Translations under genes and position numbers: made by a program
In this document: one piece after another, positions 25,638 to 33,768 of the stretch
How the letters are laid out: each line of letters begins with the position of its first letter
How positions within the stretch are numbered: position 1 is the stretch's first letter
The notes under the pieces: generated by a model
The model's database searches: none
Told to the model about the DNA's origin: nothing
What the model saw: only the letters and a program-made list of their open reading frames with translations
Source: Streptomyces tubercidicus
GTDB lineage: Bacteria > Actinomycetota > Actinomycetes > Streptomycetales > Streptomycetaceae
Direction of reading: 5' to 3'
DNA length: 64,000 nucleotides
Assembly (NCBI RefSeq): GCF_027497495.1
Contig: NZ_CP114205.1
Location: 1,674,001-1,738,000, forward strand

Positions 25638-25672
25638 GCAGCCCGCAGCCCGCAGCCCGCAGCCCGCAGCCG
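25638..25672. repeat. GCAGCCC heptamer tandem repeat
   Basis: Four perfect GCAGCCC copies plus a variant fifth (GCAGCCG) lie in the 287-nt gap after the sortase gene. Around it are CCGGGCCGCC-type low-complexity runs; no gene or clear promoter is visible in 25581-25867. Confidence 0.8.
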
Positions 25673-25867
25673 GGAGCCCTGAGCCGGGAAGCCCCGGCAA
25701 GACGGGCCACGCCCCACGAAGTGAACCGGTGTCTCACCATCCGGGACGATCCGCTGCCGCCCATCCGATGCCTTCACCTGCTGCCCGCCCTGCGCCTTCC
25801 CGTTCCCCGCGTCGCCCCGGGCCCGAACCCGCCCCACCCCCGGCCCCGGTGTGATGTGCTGGCCCCC

Positions 25868-26467
25868 ATGAGCATCTCGGTCACCACCTGGTACCTCGAA
25901 CAGACCTCGCCCGCCGACCTGGCCCCCGCCCAGGCGCCGCCGGCCGAGCAGGGCGTCCGTATCGTCCGTGCCGAGGTGCCGTCGCCCGAATTCAGCCGCT
26001 TCCTCTATACGGCGGTCGGGGGCGACATCACCTGGACCGACCGGCTGGCCTGGCCGTACGCACAGTGGGCGGAGTTCCTCGGGCGGCCGGGGGTGGAGAC
26101 CTGGGTGGCCTACGAGCGCGGTACGCCCGCCGGATTCATCGAGCTGAATGCGGAGGCGGACGGCTCCGTGGAGATCAGCTACTTCGGGCTGCTGCCGGCG
26201 TTCCGGGGGCGACGGGTCGGCGGGTATCTGCTCGCGTACGGGATCGAGCGGGCCTGGGACCTGGCCGAACGGTGGCCGGGGCGGGCGCCGACCAAGCGGG
26301 TGTGGGTGCACACCTGCAGCAAGGACGGCCCGTACGCGATGGCCAACTACCAGCGGCGCGGGTTCCGGCTGTATGACACCACCGTCGACGAGGAGCCCGA
26401 GATATCCGCCCCCGGCCCCTGGCCCGGCGCGGGTCCGCTCACGTCCGGGAGCCCGGCAGGGGAGTGA
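25868..26467 (+). CDS. GNAT family N-acetyltransferase
   Basis: 199 aa from the ATG at 25868. The GNAT core is recognisable: ETWVAYERGTPAGFIELN, SVEISYFGLLPAFRGRRVGG (acetyl-CoA pyrophosphate loop, Q/RxxGxG-type), YLLAYGIERAW and NYQRRGFRLYDTT. A short Pro/Gly-rich tail follows. The substrate is unknown. It precedes the sulfur operon by ~390 nt and has no evident link to it. Confidence 0.85.
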   Translation: MSISVTTWYLEQTSPADLAPAQAPPAEQGVRIVRAEVPSPEFSRFLYTAVGGDITWTDRLAWPYAQWAEFLGRPGVETWVAYERGTPAGFIELNAEADGSVEISYFGLLPAFRGRRVGGYLLAYGIERAWDLAERWPGRAPTKRVWVHTCSKDGPYAMANYQRRGFRLYDTTVDEEPEISAPGPWPGAGPLTSGSPAGE

Positions 26468-26478
26468 CCGCCGCCACA

Positions 26479-26499
26479 CTGTCTCGGGATGCGGGACAG
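26479..26499. promoter_or_regulatory. inverted repeat upstream of the cys leader
   Basis: CTGTCTC and GGGACAG, matching at six of seven positions, are separated by 7 nt about 60 nt upstream of the leader peptide ORF. It is a candidate regulator site in the control region of the sulfur operon (26468-26855). Confidence 0.35.
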
Positions 26500-26559
26500 A
26501 GGTGTCCAAATTCTGGATGACGGTGGACTGGCCGGAGAGCGGCGTGCCACGCTTCCGTC

Positions 26560-26643
26560 ATGTCCAGAGCTGGAATTGCCTTGGTGAGTCGGCGGCACGT
26601 CGACCTCGGCCGCATGTCCAGCGCCATTTGTCGGGCGGGCTGA
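26560..26643 (+). CDS. 27-aa leader peptide of the sulfur-assimilation operon
   Basis: ATG to TGA encodes 27 residues ending ...GRMSSAICRAG, with the core ALVSRRHVDLGRMSSAIC, ~210 nt before the sulfite reductase. I recall near-identical short ORFs annotated as 'putative leader peptide' upstream of sulfite reductase in other Streptomyces. One late Cys codon (TGT, codon 24) fits a cysteine-responsive attenuation role, but no terminator/antiterminator pair was worked out. No Shine-Dalgarno is close; a leaderless start is possible (weak CACGCT -10). Confidence 0.7.
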   Translation: MSRAGIALVSRRHVDLGRMSSAICRAG

Positions 26644-26855
26644 GGCTGCATTCACCAGGGGCCTCCGGCCCCGGGCAGCACCCAGCAGCACCGCATTTCT
26701 CGCCGTCCCCATCGTCGCGGACGCGCCGACACCCCTTGATCCGTAGACCTCCCGACGCGTTGCCACGCGCCGCCTTTCGGTGTGTCCGCGCAGGTCATCG
26801 CGGTGTCCGGCGATCCGTCCCGATCCCTTGAGCCCGCCCAGAAGGACGTACACCC

Positions 26856-28553
26856 ATGGCCGCCTCCTCCGAAGTCCCCGCAGATGCCACGACCCGCCGC
26901 AAGGCCGGACGCCACCGCGGTGAGGGCCAGTGGGCCGTTGGCCACTTCACGCCCCTGAACGGCAATGAGCAGTTCAAGAAGGACGATGACGGTCTCAATG
27001 TGCGGACACGCATTGAGACGATCTACTCCAAGGCCGGTTTCGACTCGATCGACCCCAACGACCTGCGCGGGCGGATGCGTTGGTGGGGCCTGTACACCCA
27101 GCGCAAGCCCGGGATCGACGGCGGCAAGACCGCGATCCTGGAGCCGGAGGAGCTGGACGACAAGTACTTCATGCTGCGGGTCCGCATCGACGGCGGACGG
27201 CTGACCACCGACCAGCTGCGGGTGATCGGCGAGATCTCGCAGGAGTTCGCCCGTGGCACCGCGGACATCACCGACCGGCAGAACGTCCAGTACCACTGGA
27301 TCCGTATCGAGGACGTCCCGGAGATCTGGCAGCGGCTGGAAGCGGTCGGCCTGTCCACCACCGAGGCGTGCGGTGACACCCCGCGCGTGATCCTCGGCTC
27401 CCCGGTGGCCGGTATCGCCGAGAACGAGATCATCGACGGCACGCCGGTCATCGAGGAGATCCAGCGCCGGATCATCGGCAACCCGGAGTTCTCCAACCTG
27501 CCGCGCAAGTTCAAGTCCGCGGTCTCCGGTTCGCCCCTGCTGGACGTCGCGCACGAGATCAACGACATCTCCTTCGTCGGTGTCGAACACCCCGAGCACG
27601 GCCCCGGCTTCGATGTGTGGGTCGGCGGCGGGCTCTCCACCAACCCCAAGCTCGGTGTCCGGCTGGGCGCCTGGGTCTCCCGTGACGAGGCCGCCGATGT
27701 CTACGAAGGCGTCATCTCGATCTTCCGCGACTACGGCTACCGCCGGCTGCGCACCCGCGCCCGGCTGAAGTTCCTGGTCGCCGACTGGGGCCCGGAGAAG
27801 TTCCGTCAGGTGCTGGAGGACGAGTACCTCCACCGCAAGCTCACCGACGGCCCCGCGCCGGCCCAGCCCGACCAGCGGTGGCGCGACCACGTCGGCGTGC
27901 ACAAGCAGAACGACGGCCGCTACTACGTGGGCTTCGCCCCGCGCGTGGGCCGGGTGGACGGCGCCACCCTCACCAAGATCGCCGAACTGGCGGCGGAGCA
28001 CGGCTCGGGCCGGCTGCGCACCACGGCCGAGCAGAAGATGATCGTGCTGGACATCGACGAGTCGCAGGTGAACTCGCTGGTCTCCGGCCTGGAGGCGCTC
28101 GACCTCCGGGTCCAGCCGTCCCCGTTCCGGCGCGGCACGATGGCCTGCACCGGTATCGAGTTCTGCAAGCTGGCGATCGTCGAGACGAAGGGCCGCGGTG
28201 CCTCGCTGATCGACGAGCTGGAGCGCCGGCTGCCGGAGTTCGACGAGCCGGTCACCATCAACGTCAACGGCTGCCCGAACGCCTGCGCCCGTATCCAGGT
28301 CGCGGACATCGGCCTCAAGGGCCAGCTGGTCCTGGACGACGACGGCAACCAGGTCGAGGGCTACCAGGTGCACCTGGGCGGCGCGCTGGGTCTGGAGGCC
28401 GGTTTCGGCCGCAAGGTCCGCGGTCTGAAGGTCACCGCCGATGAACTGCCGGACTACGTCGAGCGGGTGCTGCGCAACTTCGACGCGCAGCGCGAGGAGG
28501 GCGAGCGGTTCGCCACCTGGGCGGCGCGTGCGGAAGAGGGTGCGCTGAAGTGA
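26856..28553 (+). CDS. sirA: sirohaem-dependent (ferredoxin) sulfite reductase
   Basis: 565 aa from the ATG at 26856. Both halves of the sulfite/nitrite reductase repeat are present. The 4Fe-4S/sirohaem cysteines are in MACTGIEFC and NGCPNAC. Arg/Lys residues of the sulfite site lie in ITDRQNVQYHWI. A Tyr/Cys pair like that forming the covalent link in actinobacterial SirA/NirA is seen in ETIYSKAG and TEACGDTPR. It reduces sulfite to sulfide. First structural gene of the cys operon, under the leader peptide. Nitrite reductase is less likely given the cysHCDN neighbours. Confidence 0.93.
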   Translation: MAASSEVPADATTRRKAGRHRGEGQWAVGHFTPLNGNEQFKKDDDGLNVRTRIETIYSKAGFDSIDPNDLRGRMRWWGLYTQRKPGIDGGKTAILEPEELDDKYFMLRVRIDGGRLTTDQLRVIGEISQEFARGTADITDRQNVQYHWIRIEDVPEIWQRLEAVGLSTTEACGDTPRVILGSPVAGIAENEIIDGTPVIEEIQRRIIGNPEFSNLPRKFKSAVSGSPLLDVAHEINDISFVGVEHPEHGPGFDVWVGGGLSTNPKLGVRLGAWVSRDEAADVYEGVISIFRDYGYRRLRTRARLKFLVADWGPEKFRQVLEDEYLHRKLTDGPAPAQPDQRWRDHVGVHKQNDGRYYVGFAPRVGRVDGATLTKIAELAAEHGSGRLRTTAEQKMIVLDIDESQVNSLVSGLEALDLRVQPSPFRRGTMACTGIEFCKLAIVETKGRGASLIDELERRLPEFDEPVTINVNGCPNACARIQVADIGLKGQLVLDDDGNQVEGYQVHLGGALGLEAGFGRKVRGLKVTADELPDYVERVLRNFDAQREEGERFATWAARAEEGALK

Positions 28554-28556
28554 GCG

Positions 28557-28654
28557 AGCCTCGGCGCGCTGCGCCGGCTGGACTGAGGAGCCGCGCAGTG
28601 ACGAAGGAACGAGCAGTGACGAGGGAAGCCGGCGCATCCGAGCGCGCCGAGGCT
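28557..28654. repeat. long imperfect inverted repeat between sirA and the zinc-ribbon gene
   Basis: Outer arms AGCCTCGGCGCGCT (28557-28570) and AGCGCGCCGAGGCT (28641-28654) are perfect 14-mers. Inner arms GCGCCGGCT (28571-28579) and AGCCGGCGC (28627-28635) extend the stem. The 47-nt loop contains repeated CAGTGACGA words. The whole lies in an open frame, 28550-28672 (GTG overlapping the sirA stop, 40 codons), but composition suggests a structured or mobile intergenic element rather than a gene. Confidence 0.7.
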
Positions 28655-28668
28655 GAGCGGGGGACACA

Positions 28669-28872
28669 GTGAGTGAGCGTGCCGCGCCGTTCTACTGCCC
28701 GTACTGCGGGGACGAGGACCTGCGGCCCTCCGAGGAGGGTTCCGCTCCCGGACAGGGCGCCGCCTGGGAATGCCGGTCCTGCAGCCGGGCGTTCCGGCTG
28801 AAGTTCCTGGGCCTGCTGGCGCCGGGCAGCACCGGACGGCCCCCTTCCGCTTCCGACGGAGGTACCCCGTGA
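28669..28872 (+). CDS. small zinc-ribbon protein of the cys operon
   Basis: 67 aa from the GTG at 28669. A two-knuckle zinc ribbon: FYCPYCGDEDLRP and WECRSCSRAFRLKFLG (CxxC...CxxC). Its stop overlaps the cysH GTG (GTGA), so it is translated with cysH. Location between sulfite reductase and APS reductase suggests an accessory role in sulfur assimilation, for example redox or metal handling, but no function is established to my knowledge. Confidence 0.85.
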   Translation: MSERAAPFYCPYCGDEDLRPSEEGSAPGQGAAWECRSCSRAFRLKFLGLLAPGSTGRPPSASDGGTP

Positions 28873-29561
28873 CCACCGCTACCGATCTTCCGCAACTGGC
28901 CGAGCAGGCGGGCCGGGATCTGGAGGACGCGCCCGCCCTGGAGATCCTCACCTGGGCCGCCGAGACCTTCGGTCCGCGCTTCTGCGTCACCTCCTCGATG
29001 GAGGACGCGGTCGTCGCGCATCTGGCCTCGCGGGCGTTCCCGGGGGTGGACGTGGTCTTCCTGGACACCGGCTACCACTTCCCGGAGACCCTCGGGACCC
29101 GGGACGCGGTGGCCGAGGTGATGGACGTCAACGTCATCACGCTGACGCCGCGTCAGACCGTCGCCGAGCAGGACGCCGAGCACGGTCCGAAGCTGCACGA
29201 CCGCAACCCCGACCTGTGCTGTGCGCTGCGCAAGGTCAAGCCCCTCGAAGAGGGCCTGGCCGGGTACGACGCCTGGGCGACGGGGCTGCGCCGGGACGAG
29301 TCGCCGACCCGGGCGAACACCCCCGTCGTCGGCTGGGACCCGAAGCGGCAGAAGGTGAAGGTCTCGCCGATCGCCCGCTGGACGCAGGCCGACGTGGACG
29401 CGTATGTGGCCGAGCACGGGGTGCTCACCAACCCGCTGCTGACGGACGGCTATGCCTCGGTCGGCTGCGCGCCCTGCACCCGCCGGGTGCTGGAGGGCGA
29501 GGACGCCAGGGCCGGCCGCTGGGCCGGCAGCAACAAGACCGAGTGCGGGCTGCACGGATGA
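28869..29561 (+). CDS. cysH: adenylyl-sulfate reductase (thioredoxin-dependent, 4Fe-4S type)
   Basis: 230 aa; GTG start coupled by GTGA. PAPS-reductase fold: FCVTSSMEDAVVAHLAS, VVFLDTGYHFPETLGTRD and ATGLRRDESPTR. The two cysteine pairs CC (DLCCALRKV) and CxxC (GCAPCTRR) mark the 4Fe-4S APS reductase subtype rather than the cluster-free PAPS reductase. The catalytic Cys is in KTECGLHG at the C-terminus. It reduces APS to sulfite, which sirA then reduces. Confidence 0.93.
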   Translation: MTTATDLPQLAEQAGRDLEDAPALEILTWAAETFGPRFCVTSSMEDAVVAHLASRAFPGVDVVFLDTGYHFPETLGTRDAVAEVMDVNVITLTPRQTVAEQDAEHGPKLHDRNPDLCCALRKVKPLEEGLAGYDAWATGLRRDESPTRANTPVVGWDPKRQKVKVSPIARWTQADVDAYVAEHGVLTNPLLTDGYASVGCAPCTRRVLEGEDARAGRWAGSNKTECGLHG

Positions 29562-29581
29562 CCGAGCATCAGGAGATATCC

Positions 29582-30115
29582 ATGACGGGCGCCACGATCT
29601 GGCTGACCGGTCTGCCGAGCGCGGGCAAGACGACCCTTGCGCACGAGCTGGCCGGCCGGCTGCGCGGCGAGGGCCACCGGGTCGAGGTGCTCGACGGTGA
29701 CGAGATCCGTGAGTTCCTGTCCGCGGGCCTGGGCTTCAGCCGCGCGGACCGGCACACCAACGTCCAGCGCATCGGCTTCGTGGCCGAACTGCTGGCGAGC
29801 AACGGCATCAAGGCGCTGGTGCCGGTGATCGCGCCCTACACGGACAGCCGCGAGGCGGTGCGCAAGCGCCACCAGAGCGAGGGCACCCCCTACCTGGAGG
29901 TGCATGTGGCCACGCCCGTCGAGGTGTGCTCCGAGCGGGATGTGAAGGGCCTGTACGCCAAGCAGGCGGCGGGCGAGATCTCCGGGCTCACCGGCGTGGA
30001 CGACCCGTACGAGGCTCCCGAGTCGCCCGATCTGCGGATCGAGTCGCACACCCAGACCGTGCAGGAGTCCGCGGCGGCGCTGCACACGCTGCTCACCGAA
30101 AGGGGACTGGCATGA
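29582..30115 (+). CDS. cysC: adenylyl-sulfate kinase
   Basis: 177 aa from the ATG at 29582, chosen because AGGAG lies 6 nt upstream and homologues begin with a T-G-A-T-x-W-L-T-G-like start; an in-frame ATG at 29558 overlaps the cysH stop. P-loop GLPSAGKTT, then LDGDEIREFL, SRADRHTNVQRIGF and VCSERDVKGLYAKQAAGE are typical. It phosphorylates APS to PAPS. With a 4Fe-4S APS reductase also present, PAPS may serve sulfation rather than assimilation. Confidence 0.92.
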   Translation: MTGATIWLTGLPSAGKTTLAHELAGRLRGEGHRVEVLDGDEIREFLSAGLGFSRADRHTNVQRIGFVAELLASNGIKALVPVIAPYTDSREAVRKRHQSEGTPYLEVHVATPVEVCSERDVKGLYAKQAAGEISGLTGVDDPYEAPESPDLRIESHTQTVQESAAALHTLLTERGLA

Positions 30116-31047
30116 CCACCACCGCTGCCGTGACCGGCGATCTCGACAATCCCTACGCGCTGTCGCACCTGGACGCCCTGGAGTCCGAGGCGGTGCACAT
30201 CTTCCGTGAGGTGGCGGGGGAGTTCGAGCGGCCGGTGATCCTGTTCTCCGGTGGCAAGGACTCCATCGTCATGCTGCATCTGGCACTGAAGGCGTTCGCC
30301 CCGGCCGCGGTGCCGTTCTCGCTGCTGCATGTCGACACCGGGCACAACTTCCCCGAGGTGCTCGACTACCGCGACCGCACGGTGCAGCGGCACGGGCTGC
30401 GGCTGCACGTCGCCTCGGTGCAGGACTTCATCGACCGCGGTGAGCTGCGCGAACGCCCCGACGGCACCCGTAACCCGCTGCAGACCGTCCCGCTGCTGGA
30501 CGCCATCGACAAGGGCCGCTTCGACGCGGTCTTCGGCGGCGGCCGCCGGGACGAGGAGAAGGCGCGCGCCAAGGAGCGGGTGTTCTCGCTGCGCGACGAG
30601 TTCGGCGGCTGGGACCCGCGCCGGCAGCGCCCCGAGCTGTGGCAGCTCTACAACGGCAAGCACTCCCCCGGTGAGCATGTCCGGGTCTTCCCGCTGTCCA
30701 ACTGGACCGAGCTGGACGTGTGGCAGTACATAGCCCGCGAGAAGATCGAGCTGCCCGCCATCTACTACGCCCACGAGCGTGAGGTCTTCGCCCGTAACGG
30801 CATGTGGCTGGCGCCCGGTGAATGGGGCGGCCCCAAGGACGGCGAGAGCCTTCAGACGCGGCAGGTGCGTTACCGCACGGTCGGCGACATGTCCTGCACC
30901 GGCGCCGTCGACTCCGACGCGGACACCATCGCGGCCGTGATCACGGAGATCGCCGCGTCCCGGCTGACCGAACGGGGCGCCACCCGGGCCGACGACAAGA
31001 TGTCCGAGGCCGCCATGGAGGACCGCAAGCGCGAGGGGTACTTCTAA
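30112..31047 (+). CDS. cysD: sulfate adenylyltransferase subunit 2
   Basis: 311 aa; ATGA overlap with cysC. PP-loop SGGKDSIVMLHLALKAF, then LLHVDTGHNFPEVLDYRD, FGGGRRDEEKARAKER and NWTELDVWQYIAREKIELP. It forms ATP sulfurylase with CysN, making APS from ATP and sulfate in the cytoplasm. The C-terminal REGYF is conserved in the family. Confidence 0.95.
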   Translation: MTTTAAVTGDLDNPYALSHLDALESEAVHIFREVAGEFERPVILFSGGKDSIVMLHLALKAFAPAAVPFSLLHVDTGHNFPEVLDYRDRTVQRHGLRLHVASVQDFIDRGELRERPDGTRNPLQTVPLLDAIDKGRFDAVFGGGRRDEEKARAKERVFSLRDEFGGWDPRRQRPELWQLYNGKHSPGEHVRVFPLSNWTELDVWQYIAREKIELPAIYYAHEREVFARNGMWLAPGEWGGPKDGESLQTRQVRYRTVGDMSCTGAVDSDADTIAAVITEIAASRLTERGATRADDKMSEAAMEDRKREGYF

Positions 31048-31049
31048 CC

Positions 31050-32405
31050 ATGAGCACGAAGACGAGCGCGGTCGACGCCGTTGACGCGGGTGCCACCTCG
31101 CTGCTGCGTTTCGCCACCGCCGGATCCGTCGACGACGGCAAGTCCACCCTGGTGGGCCGGCTGCTGCACGACTCCAAGTCGGTGCTGACCGACCAGCTGG
31201 AAGCCGTCGAGCACGCCTCCCGCAACCGCGGGCAGGAGACGCCCGACCTGGCGCTGCTGACCGACGGGCTGCGCGCCGAGCGCGAGCAGGGCATCACCAT
31301 CGATGTCGCCTACCGCTACTTCGCCACCCCGCGCCGCCGCTTCATCCTGGCGGACACCCCCGGGCATGTGCAGTACACCCGCAACATGGTCACCGGCGCC
31401 TCCACCGCCGAACTGGCCGTGGTGCTGGTCGACGCCCGCAACGGCGTGGTCGAGCAGACCCGCCGGCACGCCGCGGTCGCCGCCCTGTTGCGCGTCCCGC
31501 ATGTGGTCCTGGCCGTCAACAAGATGGACCTGGTCGACTACGAGGAGTCCGTCTTCGCCGCCATCGCCGAGGAGTTCACGACGTATGCGGCCTCGCTGGG
31601 TGTGCCGGAGATCACTGCGATCCCGATCTCGGCGCTGGCCGGTGACAACGTCGTGACGCCGTCCGCGCACATGGACTGGTACGGCGGCCCGACCGTGCTG
31701 GAGCACCTGGAGACCGTGCCCGTCGTCGCCGATCCCTCGGACGACCCCGGCCGCTTCCCGGTCCAGTACGTGATCCGTCCGCAGACCGCCGAGCACCCCG
31801 ACTACCGCGGCTACGCGGGCCAGATCGCCTCCGGTGTGCTGCACGTCGGCGACGCCGTGACCGTGCTGCCCTCGGGCCGTACCAGCACCATCGAGGCGAT
31901 CGACGCGCTCGGCCAGGCCGTGGACGTGGCCTGGGCACCGCAGTCGGTGACCGTCCGGCTCGCCGATGACCTGGACATCTCGCGCGGCGATCTGATCGCT
32001 CCGACGGCCACCGCGCCGGGCGTCTCGCAGGACATCGAGGCGACCGTCTGCCATGTGGCGGACCGTCCGCTGACCGTCGGCCGGCGGGTGCTGCTCAAGC
32101 ACACCACCCGCACGGTCAAGGCGATCGTCAAGGACATCCCGTCCCGGCTGACCCTGGACGATCTCTCCCAGCACCCGGCGCCCGGTGAGCTGGCCGCCAA
32201 CGACATCGGGCGGATCGTGCTGCGCACGGCCGAACCGCTGGCGCTGGACGCCTACGCCGACTCCCGCCGCACCGGCTCCTTCCTGCTGATCGACCCGTCC
32301 GACGGGACGACGCTGACCGCGGGCATGGCGGGCACCGCCTTCGCGGAGGCGGCCGAAGAGGCGGCGCAGGCCGATACGGCGGACGACGAGGGATGGGACT
32401 TCTGA
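31050..32405 (+). CDS. cysN: sulfate adenylyltransferase subunit 1 (GTPase)
   Basis: 451 aa; ATG 3 nt after the cysD stop. Translational GTPase motifs: G1 GSVDDGKST, G3 ADTPGHVQYTRNM and G4 NKMDLVD. EF-Tu-like beta barrel domains follow. It couples GTP hydrolysis to APS synthesis with CysD. No CysC fusion: the kinase is encoded separately here. The acidic C-terminal tail (EEAAQADTADDEGWDF) is lineage-variable. Confidence 0.95.
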   Translation: MSTKTSAVDAVDAGATSLLRFATAGSVDDGKSTLVGRLLHDSKSVLTDQLEAVEHASRNRGQETPDLALLTDGLRAEREQGITIDVAYRYFATPRRRFILADTPGHVQYTRNMVTGASTAELAVVLVDARNGVVEQTRRHAAVAALLRVPHVVLAVNKMDLVDYEESVFAAIAEEFTTYAASLGVPEITAIPISALAGDNVVTPSAHMDWYGGPTVLEHLETVPVVADPSDDPGRFPVQYVIRPQTAEHPDYRGYAGQIASGVLHVGDAVTVLPSGRTSTIEAIDALGQAVDVAWAPQSVTVRLADDLDISRGDLIAPTATAPGVSQDIEATVCHVADRPLTVGRRVLLKHTTRTVKAIVKDIPSRLTLDDLSQHPAPGELAANDIGRIVLRTAEPLALDAYADSRRTGSFLLIDPSDGTTLTAGMAGTAFAEAAEEAAQADTADDEGWDF

Positions 32406-32407
32406 GC

Positions 32408-32509
32408 ATGCTCCACGACGTGTTCTCGACGTTCGCGAAGGAGGGCGGCCGCATCGGCAGCGGCGCCCTGGGGAGCGGGCAGGGCGGAGTCGGCCGATGT
32501 GTGCGCTGA
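32408..32509 (+). CDS. possible 33-aa ORF after cysN
   Basis: An ATG 3 nt after the cysN stop opens 33 codons rich in Gly/Ser (e.g. VFSTFAKEGGRIGSGALG). It has no clear ribosome-binding site, family or conserved motif known to me. Listed because it sits tightly in the operon; it could equally be chance. Confidence 0.2.
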   Translation: MLHDVFSTFAKEGGRIGSGALGSGQGGVGRCVR

Positions 32510-32619
32510 CGATGCTCCGCTCCGTATCCCCCACACCTCCCTTCCGAAGATCCATCGATCTGCCGGGCGTGCCGTAGTAGGCGCGTACTGACCCCGGCCC
32601 TCCGAGAGGAACGCCTCCC

Positions 32620-33729
32620 GTGTCTGCCGTTCGTCACCGCCTGCTGGCGGCCGCCGTCACCGTCCCGCTCCTGATAGGAGTCCTGGGCGCCTGCGGCTAC
32701 GGATCCGAGGCCAAGAAGGACACCTCGGCCGGTGTCGCCCCCAAGGGGCCCAAGACCGACGGGCTCGATCACGTCACGATCGGGTACTTCGGCAACACCA
32801 CACACGCGACCCCTCTGGTCGGCCTCCAGAACGGCACGTTCCAGAAGGAACTGGGCGGCACCGAGGTGAAGTCCTCGGTCTTCAACGCGGGCCCCGAGGA
32901 GATCGAGGCGCTCAACTCCGGCGCCATCGACATCGGCTGGATCGGCCCCTCCCCCGCGATCAACGGCTACGCCAAGTCGCACGGCAAGAGCCTGAAGATC
33001 ATTGGCGGTTCGGCCTCCGGCGGTGTCTCGCTGGTGGCCAACCCCAAGAAGGTCAAGGGCATCGACGACCTCAAGGGCAAGACGATCGCGACGCCGCAGC
33101 TGGGCAACACCCAGGACGTCGCACTGCTCAACTACCTGGCCGAGAAGGGCTACAAGGTCGACCCCACCACCGGCAAGGGTGAGGTCACCGTCCAGCGCAC
33201 CGACAACAAGGTGACGCCGACGATCTTCCAGCAGGGCGGCATCGACGCCGCGTGGGTGCCCGAGCCCACCGCTTCCAAGCTCGTCGCCGAGGGCGGCAAG
33301 ACGCTGCTGGACGAGAAGAAGCTGTGGAAGGACGGGAAGTTCGTCATCACGAACATGATCGTCTCGCAGAAGTTCCTCAAGGAGCACCCGAGGGCCGTCG
33401 AGGCGGTGCTGCGTGCCTCGGTGAAGACCAACGCCTGGATCCGCTCGCACCCGGACGAGGCGAAGAAGGCCCTCAACGACAAGCTCGCCTCCCCGGACGT
33501 GGCCGGCAAGGCACTGCCGCAGAACGTCATCGACCCGGCGTTCAAGAACGTCGATGTCACCGATGACCCGCTGGCCGCGACCCTCCAGCGGGAGGCCGAC
33601 CACGCCGTCAAGGCGGGCCTGCTCAAGAAGCCCGACCTCAAGGGCATCTACGACCTCACCCTGCTGAACAAGGTGCTCAAGTCCCAGGGCAAGCCGCCGG
33701 TCGACGACGCCGGACTCGGCAGCAAGTAG
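32620..33729 (+). CDS. ssuA: sulfonate/nitrate-type ABC transporter substrate-binding lipoprotein
   Basis: 369 aa from the GTG at 32620 (GAGAGGA upstream). Signal peptide with lipobox GVLGAC, so a lipoprotein. SsuA/NrtA-type binding fold: HVTIGYFGNTTHATPLVGLQ, IEALNSGAIDIGWIGPSPAI, QLGNTQDVALLNYLAEKGY and QQGGIDAAWVPEPTASKL. Co-located with cys genes and an SsuBC-type transporter, so the ligand is probably an alkanesulfonate or another organosulfur compound, or sulfate itself. No ssuD monooxygenase is nearby, which leaves the ligand open. Confidence 0.9.
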   Translation: MSAVRHRLLAAAVTVPLLIGVLGACGYGSEAKKDTSAGVAPKGPKTDGLDHVTIGYFGNTTHATPLVGLQNGTFQKELGGTEVKSSVFNAGPEEIEALNSGAIDIGWIGPSPAINGYAKSHGKSLKIIGGSASGGVSLVANPKKVKGIDDLKGKTIATPQLGNTQDVALLNYLAEKGYKVDPTTGKGEVTVQRTDNKVTPTIFQQGGIDAAWVPEPTASKLVAEGGKTLLDEKKLWKDGKFVITNMIVSQKFLKEHPRAVEAVLRASVKTNAWIRSHPDEAKKALNDKLASPDVAGKALPQNVIDPAFKNVDVTDDPLAATLQREADHAVKAGLLKKPDLKGIYDLTLLNKVLKSQGKPPVDDAGLGSK

Positions 33730-33768
33730 CCCCGCCCGCAGCACGCACTCCCCCAGGAGGTGACACCG

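Noticed and set aside
25638..25672. Tandem repeats as a possible CRISPR
   Set aside because: Units are 7 bp with no spacers; the same applies to the arrays at 45276 and 46731.
26468..26855. SAM or cobalamin riboswitch upstream of sirA
   Set aside because: No conserved riboswitch core was recognisable; a leader peptide explains the spacer better.
28550..28672. 40-codon ORF between sirA and the zinc-ribbon gene as a real gene
   Set aside because: Its sequence is dominated by a perfect inverted repeat and repeated words; composition is unlike its coding neighbours.
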